Shown here in pieces: positions 37,201 to 46,200 of a stretch of DNA of 64,000 nucleotides (positions are counted from its first letter, which is position 1; the number at the start of each line of letters is the position of its first letter). A program made the translations under genes and the position numbers. The stretch is from Streptomyces sp. NBS 14/10. GTDB taxonomy: Bacteria > Actinomycetota > Actinomycetes > Streptomycetales > Streptomycetaceae. The notes under the pieces were generated by a model. The model saw only the letters and a program-made list of their open reading frames with translations. It was not told the origin of the DNA and ran no database searches. The stretch covers positions 448,607 through 512,606 of the forward strand of contig NZ_NCSM01000022.1 of NCBI RefSeq assembly GCF_002224125.1, written 5' to 3'.

Positions 37201-40200
37201 CCGGTCCGGACCGGCGACGAGGGCCAGCGAGCCGAGGCGGTGCAGGTGCCCGGCGGTGACCTCGCCGTCGGAGCCGAGGCCCAGGACCCGCCCGGCCAGG
37301 CCGTGGATCCTGCCGACCGCGTCCTGGAGTTGGACCGGGCCCTCCGCGCCCGCCAGCGCGAGCCGCCGCAGCGCCCGCGCCGTGTCGCGGAGCGTGCCGG
37401 GCTCACGGGCGTCCCTGATCTCGGGCCCGAAGAGCAGCTCCACCCAGTGCTCGTCGTCGATTCCGGCGGTGCTCTCGACATCCGGCGTCGGGGCAGGAGG
37501 CAAGCCGGAAGGCAGGACGGTGAGGGCCGCTTCACTGGTCAGCAGGTCCGGGGGAACGGCGAGAGCCAGCGAGCCGAGACGGCGGAGGTGATCGACCCGC
37601 ACCTCGCCGTCGGGGCCGAGGTCCAGCACCCGCCGGGCCAGGCCGTGGAGATCGCCGAGCGGGTCCGGGGACGAGCCCGGCCGCCCCGCGCCCGCCAGGG
37701 CGAGCCGCCGCAGCGCCCGGGTCGTATCCATGAGCGTGTCGATCGGGTGGTGGCCGATGGCGCCGGGCCCGAAGAACTGGTGCAGCGACCACAGGCCCTC
37801 GATGTCCTGCCCGGGGGCGGGGGGCGCGGCCAGCGGCACGCCCCCCTCGCTGTCCGTGTCGCCGGACATGTCGGGGTCCCCGTTGCCGGTGCCGGGGTCC
37901 GGCGCCGGCAGGGCCACCGGTGCCAACGGGGCCGGCGCGTGCGGCTGCGGCCGGTACACCCCCTCCACGTGGTCCCAGAAGCCGCGGAAGCCCTCCCACA
38001 GCCGCTCTTCCCGCGTGTACTCCACGGGGTTCGCCGGACCCGGATCCTGCGGATCCCGGCCGAACAGCCGCTCCAGAATCGGCAGCAGCATCGGCTCGTG
38101 CTCCCGCGCCCAGGCCGTCCCGTTGTTCCGCGGCCGCCTGGTGTACGGGTCCCGCCCCGCGTTCACCCCGAGGTACGCGTTCGCCGCCTGCGCGAAATAC
38201 TCGAACTCGTCCGTCGAGGAATAGTTGTCGGCCGGGTTGCCGTACAGGTCCCGCCGAATCCCGTCCGGCCACTCCACATCGAGCGGATCGACACCCGGCG
38301 GCGGGTTCAGCTTGGCCCGGTACGCCTCCCTGATGACCCTCCGGTCGAAATCATCAAGCGCGTAGAAGTGGATCGCGTGCGCGATCTCGTGATCGACCGA
38401 GGAGTAACCGTCCGCATACACATCCGAACCCGGCACGCTCGTGGCCTCACCCACGAGGTTCTCCTCCGGTGCCGCCACATCACGCTTGGTCCTGACGCCG
38501 CGTACGGTGTCCCAGACACGCCGGTCGTTCGGGCCGACCGGCCGCCCCGCGAGATGCCGGAACGGGTCCAGCGCGGTCATCGCCACGTCCTTGGGGACCG
38601 CCACGATGTGCACGTCACTCTTCAGCAGCGCGGCCGCCGTCCCCGGATTGACCAGCATGCGCGCGATGCGCTTCCGCGCCAGGTCCTCGACCGTCTCCGG
38701 CCGGTCCATCCCCGGCTCCACCACCACCATCAACCGAGCCGCCGCCTCGGCGAACTCCGCGGCGGGCAGGCCCCGCCGCAACGCGTCCACCAGCACCGGA
38801 TCAGCCATCACCCGCTGCCGCTCATCAGGCGGCAGCGACGACAGCGCCCGGGACCGGTCCTCCGCCTCCATCCCCAGCAGACGCGACCCGAACTCCCCCA
38901 CCGGACCGGCCGACACCCCGCCGTGCACCACCGCGCGCGGCAGGCCCCGACCCGCGGCACCGGGCAGGGGCAGCCCCTGCGGACCCGTAGCCGCTGAGCC
39001 CTGCGCCGGCGGAGCCGCGTTCGCCCGCTGCCCCGCCTGCTCCGCCGCCCGGTACGCCTCCAGCAACCGGGCCAGCAGGTCCGGGCTCAGCGTCGGGTCC
39101 CAGCCCATCCGCGCGGCGTAGCCCGCCGCGACCCGCTCCAGCTCCGCCCACGTCAACGGCCCCATGCCGCGCGCCAGCGCCTGCCGCTCCAGCGCCCCGA
39201 AACCCCGGAGCAGCCGCAGGAACTCCCTGCCCAGGGCGGGGTTGTTGTCGTTGTCGACGCCGTGGACCTGCCGCATCGCCCGCACCCACCGCAGTACGCG
39301 CTTCGCCCGGTCCGGCGCGTCCCGCGGCAGCCCCGCCTCGTCCGCCCACGCCGACAAGGTCGCCGAGAACGGCTCCGGACGGAACTCCCGCCACCGGAAC
39401 ACCGGGTTGTCCGGGTTGTCGATCCTGACCAGCATCGGCGGATCCAGGTTCCCGAACGTGTCCAGCTCCGCGTCCGTGGCGAGCGCGGTCCGCCCGTGCC
39501 GGTTCGCCAGGTTCTGCGCGCCCGGCACGTACGCCAGCCGGTCGGCGCCCAATGGAAGCCTCCCCAGGCAGCACCCCACCGCCCATATCGGCCAGTCCGC
39601 CGGAACGGACATCGTCGCCATCTGGCGTTGCAGGAAGCGGGCCAGCTCATCGCTCCACACCTTGTGGTCCTGCCCCGTGCCCGCACGGTGGATCGTCGCC
39701 ACGCCGTTGTAGGCGTGCCCCACCACGACGAACGCGTCGGTCAGCCCCCGCGGCAGGCGCAGCACGGCACCGCTGCGGGGTCTGGCGCTCCCTACGGGGG
39801 TGTGAACGACGTAGTGCTGGATCCGCGACACATTGCGCAGTTGCTCCTCGCGTTCCGCCATGTCCCCGGGGCTGAGCAACGCCACCCCGGTCAGCCGCTG
39901 CGCGTCCGGCGTGGTCAGCGGGAACATGTCCACGTCGCTGTCGGGGAACGTCGAACCGTCGAGCGCCCCCACCTCCCGCGGGCCGTCCAGAAGCTGACCC
40001 GGATCGCTCGGCACCCACGCACCCACGGGCGTCGACCCCGGGTGCACAGCCGCGAGCACCAGGCGGCGCCTGGGCGTTCCGTCGCCCACCGGCTCCCACC
40101 GGAAGCCGCCGTACGAGGACCACGACCGCCCCCCGAGCCGGTCGGCCACCACTCTGGGCAGCAGCCTCGTGCCCGCGGCCGCCTCCGGCAGCAGCAGCAC

Positions 40201-43200
40201 CACCCGAGCGCCCGCCTGCCGCCGGGGGTCGTGCGCCACCAGCTCCGCCAGTGCCGCGTACGTCACCGCGATGCCGCGCACCACGACCGTGCCCGGCTCG
40301 GCGCCGAACTCCGCATCCACCAGGTAGGGCCTGCCCCGCCATGGGGGCCGTGTCCAGCTCAGACCGCCGGGACCCTGCCGCCCCACCTGGTCCAGCCGCG
40401 GATCCACCGGCCGCCCGGTGAAGTTCCGCCCCAGGAAGCCGCCGTCAGGACCGGTCAGCGCGCTCTCGTCCCCCAGCAGCCCCGCTTGGTGCAGCTGGTA
40501 CGCCGCCACCGCGGGCAGGCTCCCCGCACGCCCTTCCCGGTGCGCCGCGGCCGCCACCGACAGCGCCTCGGCATACCGCTCCCGCGTCATCGGCTCCCAT
40601 GAACCCAGGTGCAGGATCCCCCGCGCGATCCGCTCCAGATCGGGGCCCCCGTCCCGGGTGGCCAGTCGCGGGTCCCCTCCGCTGACCGTCTCCAGCGCCC
40701 TCAGCCCGCGCACCAGCACGTCGTACTGCGGGTGCTCCGCCACCCGCGCCCCGAACACCGCGCGCAGCGCCCGCGGCACAGCCGACGACCCGCGCGACGG
40801 CCCCGCCCCAGGAGCCGGCAGCGGGCGCAGCGGCGGGTCCCCCGCCAAGGGCGTGCCGACGTCGCTGATATCCGGGTCGTCCGGGTCGGTGGCCGGCGAT
40901 CCGGCGGCGGTGGAGCGCTGGTCCACCGGGGCGCCCTGGTCGGCTTGGTCGGCCGGGGTGTGCGGCTGCGGCCGGTAGACCCCCTCCACCTCGTCCCAGA
41001 AGGCGCGGAAGGTCTCCCACAGTTCGTTCTCCGCCTGCGTCTGCGCCCTCGGGTTCGCGGGGCCCGGGCCCTGCGGATCCCGGCCGAACAGCCGCTCCAG
41101 AATGGGCAGCAGGGCCGGCTCGTTCTTGCGCACCCAGGCGGCCCCGTTGTTGCGCGACCGCCCGGTGTAGTGGTCCGTCCCGGCGTTCAGCCCCAGGTAC
41201 GCGTTCACCGTCTGCGCGAAATACGCGGACGGGTTTGTCGAGGAGTAGTTGTCGACCTGCTGGTAGTCCAGACCCCGCCGGATCCCGTCCGGCCACTGCA
41301 CATCGAGCGGCTGGACGCCCTTCCGCGGGTTCCGCTTGGCCTGGTAGGCGCGCTGGACGACCTTCCGTTCGGCAGCGTCGAGCACGTTCTCGTAGTGGCC
41401 GAACAGCCGCCTCATGATCGGCATCAGCGACGGCTCGTGCTCCCTCACCCAGGCCGCCCCGTTGTTCCGCGGCCGCCCGGTGTGCGGGTCCGTCCCCGCG
41501 TTCACCCCCAGATACGCGTTCACCATCTGCGCGAAGTACTCGTACTCGTCCCGCGAGGAATAGTTGTCGACCGGAAGGCCGTCCAGGTTCCGCCGAATCC
41601 CGTCCGGCCACTCCACGTCGTACGGGTCGACACCCGGCGGCGGGTTCAGCCTGGCCAGATAGGCCCTCTTGATGGCCTTCCGGTCGGAATCACTCAACGC
41701 GTGCACATGGAGCGCGTGCGTGAACTCGTGATCGGGCGTGCTGTAACCGTCGGCCTGGTTTTCGGCGTTCGGCACACTCGTGGTCTCGCCGAGAAGGTTC
41801 TCCTCCGGCACCGCCACGGCCGTCCCCTCCGTGACGCCCCGCAGGATCTTCCAGTCGGCCTTCGTCTCATAACCTCGGAACTGGCGCAGCCGGTTCATCG
41901 CCACGTCCCTGGGCACCACCAGAACCCGCACACCGGTCTTCAGCAGCCGGGCCGCCATCCTCGGATTGACCAGCATCCGTGCGGCCCGCGCCCGCGCGGC
42001 CCGCCCCGCCGACACCGGCTGGTCCGCCATCGGCTCACCCGGGCCGTCCTGCACCACCACCATCAACTGGGCCGCGGTCTCGGCGAACTCCATCCCCGGC
42101 AGGGCCCGCAGCGCGTCCAGCCACACCGGATTCGACGCCAGCTTCCGCCGCTCGTCGGGCGGCAGCAGGGACAGCTCCCGGAACCGGTCGTCCGCCGGCA
42201 TCTCCAGCAGACGCGACTCCGACTCCCCCAGCACGCCGGACACGTTCTCGCTCCCGGCGCCGGGCGGCAGGGGCTCCTCGGTGTCCAGGGGCGCCCCGGT
42301 CTCCAGGGCCTCCGCGGCCCGGTAGGCCGCCAGCAACTGGCCCAGCAGATACGGCCGCAGCCGCGGATCCCAGCCCACTGGACCGGCGAACTTCCTCGTG
42401 ATCCGCTCCAACTGCGCCCACGTCAGCGGCCTCTTGCCGCGCGCCAGCGCCCGCCGCTCGTACGCCCCGAAGCCCAGGAGCAGCCGCTGGAACTCCCCGG
42501 CCTGTGCGGGGCTGGTGTCGATGTCGGAGCCGTACACCTCCCGCAGCGCCCGCACCCACCGCCGTACCCGCTCCTCCCGGTCCGGCACGTCCCCCGGCAG
42601 CCCCGCCACGTCCGCCCACATCGACAGGGCGGGCGGCCACGGCTCCGGAGGGAACTCCTGATAATCGAGCGCTGACCTGTCCGGATCCTCCACATCATCC
42701 ACGCTGGCCAGATACGGCGGATCCGCGTCCCCCACCACGATCTGCGGCGCGGCCGAGGCGTACACCGTCCGCCCGAGCCAGGTCGCCACCTCCGTCGCGC
42801 CCGGCACGGACTCCAGCCGGTCGGTGCCCGGCGGCCGCTTCGCCAGCAGCCCGAGCCCCCGCACCCCCAGCAGCCACACCGGCCGGTGCGCCGGGGCGGA
42901 CACGGCGATCTGGCGCCACAGGAACGCGGCCAGTTCCGCGCTCGTCACCATGTGGTTCATGCCCGTGCTCAGCCGGGGCAGCCCCGCCTCGCCGTCCCCC
43001 ACCACGACGATCGCGTCGGCCAGCGCCCGCGGCAGGTTCAGGAAGGGGCCCATGGTGCTGATCCCCCGGTACTGGATCCGGGTGGCGTACCGCCAGATCC
43101 GCGACAGGTTCCGCAGTTGGCTCTCCACGGCGGCCATGTCCTCGGCGTTCAGCAACGCCAGTCCGGTCAACTGCTGCCCGTCGGCCGTGGGCAGCGCGTA

Positions 43201-46200
43201 CATCTCCACGTCGCTGTCCGGGAACGTCGAACCGTCGGTCGCCGTCACCTCCCACCGGCTGTCCAGAATCGGACTCGGATCGCTCGGAATCCACGCCCCC
43301 ACGGGCGCCGGCCCCGGGTTCGGGGACTTGAGCACCAGGCGCCGCCCGGGCGTGCCGTCGCCCATCGACTCCGGGCCCACCGGCTCCGCCCGGAGACTGC
43401 CGTACGCGGACCACACCCGCGTCCCGAGCCGGGTGGCCAGCAACTTGGGGAGCACCCGCATGCCCGCGCCCGCGTCCGGCATCAGCAGCACCACCGGAGC
43501 GTCCGCCGGCCGCCGGGGGTCGTGGGCCAGCAGCTCCGCCAGTTCCCCGTACGGCACCTGGATGCCGCGCACCACGGCCATGTCCGGCTCTCCGGGCTCC
43601 ACCACCACCACGAGCGGCGTGCCCTCCCAGGGGGGCGGCGACCAGTCCAGACCGTCGGGGCCCTCCCGTCCCACGTAGTCCAGCAGCAGGTCCAGCGGGT
43701 GCCCGGTGAAGTTCCGCCCCAGGAAGCCGCCGTCAGAACCGGTCAGCTCACTCCCGTCCCCCAGCGCCCCCGCCTGCTTGTCCAGCCAGTACGCCTCGAC
43801 CGCGCCCAGATACTCCGCACGCCCGTCCCCGTGCGCGGCCGCCGCCACCGACAGCGCCTCGGCATACCGCTCAAGCGTCATCGGCTCGTGCGGACGCAGG
43901 TGCAGGATGTCCCGCGCGATCCGCTTCAGCCTCAGCTCGATGCCCCCGGTGCCGACCCGCGGATCCCACTTGCGCGCCGACTCCAGTGCCGCCAGTCCGC
44001 GCACCATCACCTCGTACCGCGGGTCCTCGGCCACCCGCTCCCCGAACACCGCGCGCAGCGCCTTCGGCGCACGCGGCGGCTGCTGCGTCGGTTCCTCGTC
44101 CGGGCGCACATCACCGGTCGTCGCCTGCCGCTTGGCAGACCGGTCCATGAGGTCGGGCTCGCTGGCCTGCCGCTTGGCGGGCCGGTCGGCCGGTGCCTCG
44201 TCCGGGCGCACGTCACCGGTCGTCGCGAGCCGCTTGGACGGCCGGTCGACGGATTCGGGCTCGCTCGCCTGCCGCTTGGCGGGCCGGTCGGCGGAGCCGG
44301 CCGGTGTCCCCCCGCTGGAGGTGGTGGGGACGGGGGACGCGGGACGCGGGGTGGACGGGTCGGAGGGCGGGGCGGAGAGCGCGTTGGGAGGCGGCGTGGG
44401 GGCGCCGCCGCGCACGCGGTGCCGCAGACCGAGACCCGCGCGGAGCGTGTCGGCCAGGGCGATGCCCGACGGCGCGGCGGGCCCATGCGTCAGCAGATGC
44501 TCGGCGACCTGGCGCACCGCGTCGCGGAACTCGCTCCCGGCGTGCCGCGAGTCCGCGAGCACCTGGTGCAACTCCAGCGGCAGCACCAGGGAGACCGCCT
44601 CGTCCCAGGCGCGGCCGGCGGCCAGCCGCTCCGGTCCGTCCGGCGTCCCGGGTATCCCGTCGGCGAAGTCCGCGTACGCCGACTGCCAGATGCGCCGGGA
44701 GGCGTTGGCCGCGGTCTCGTCGAGCGGGGCGGACCAGGGGTCGGGCCGCACCATCTGGACCTTGACGTGGTCCGTCGGCTCCAGGTCGAGGTCGCGCACC
44801 GGGAACCGGTCCACGCCGAGGGCTTCGGCGGTCTGCTGCCCGGGGCCCGGCGTGACACCCGCGTTGTCCAGGTCGGCGGTGGTGACGTGGTCGTCCGGGT
44901 CGAGGAGCGGCGGGTTCTCCGGCAGGTCGTCCGGGATGACCCGCTGGGCGATCCACTGGCGCTGCGCGTCGTCGCGGTGGACGTCGGGCGCCTGCCCCGG
45001 CCGCGACCTCGCGTCCCCTTCGGCGCCCTCCCGTCCCGGGGTGTACGGGTCGCCGTGGTGGCCGTGCGGGTCGATGCCCAGCCCCCGCAGCCGCGCCGCC
45101 GCGTCCAGCATCCGCCCCCGCGCCTGCTCGGCCCGGTGCCCGGCGTCCTGGTGCGCGGCGGCGTCGGAGCTGGTGCCGACCCCGGTCTCCAGCCGCTCGC
45201 CGATGGAGTCCGCGTGCTTCGCGTCGTTGACGAAGGACTCCCGCGCGTCCTCGTACTCCTGCCGGGCGCGGTCGATCTCCCCCTGGCCCGGGGACGCCGG
45301 GATGCTGGCGGGCGCCTTTCCCCGGTCAGCGGGGTCCGTGTCGGGCCTGGTGTCGGTGTCGGACTGTGTGTCGGTGTCCGCGTCGAGGGCGGAGTTGGCA
45401 GACGGGCCGCCGAACGTCTCCGTGTCCGGGCGCGGTTGCTGCTCCTGCTGCTGCTCGGCTCGGGGCGCCTGACCCGGCTGCTGTCCCTGCCCCGGCTGGG
45501 GGGTGCTGGTGCCGGAGCCGGAGGACTGCCCGGACGACGGCGTGTGCGGAGCGGTGGCCGGGGTGGCCGGGGTGGCCGGTGCCTTGCCCCGGTCTGCGCC
45601 CGTGTCGGGCCGGGTGTCGGTGTCCGCGTCGAGGGCGGCGTCGGAAGACGGGCCGCCGAACGTTTCCCTGGCCGGACGCTGTTGCTGCTGCTCGGCAAGG
45701 GGTCCTTGGTTCGGCTGGGGGGTGCCGGAGGAGTGCCCTCCGCTGTGGGAGACGGGGGGCGGGGCCGTGTTCTGGCCTGCGGGGGCGCTCTCGCCGTTCT
45801 GGTCGGGGGTCCCGTCGAACTCCGTGTCCGGGTTCGAGACGGTGGGGGTGTGTGCGGCCGGTGGTGCCGGGACGCTCGACGCGTTCGGGAGGCCCGAGCT
45901 GCCCGGCAGGCCCGGCGAGTTCGGCATGCCGGAGGCACCGCCTGGGAGGCCCGAGGTGCCGGGCAGAGCCGAAGTGCCCGGCAGATCGGGCGTGTTCGGC
46001 AGACCCGAAGTGCCCGGCAGATCCGGCGAGTTCGGCAGGGCCGGGGTGTTCGGGAGATCCGGGGTGTTCGGGGAGCCCGGCAGGCCGTCGGGGCCCGGCC
46101 GGAACGCACCACCCGCCGGGAACTCCTTGTTCCCCTTGAAGCCCTCGACGCCCCCGGGGTTCGTGAGACCGGACCCTGCGGAGCCGGGCAGGTTCGGCGC

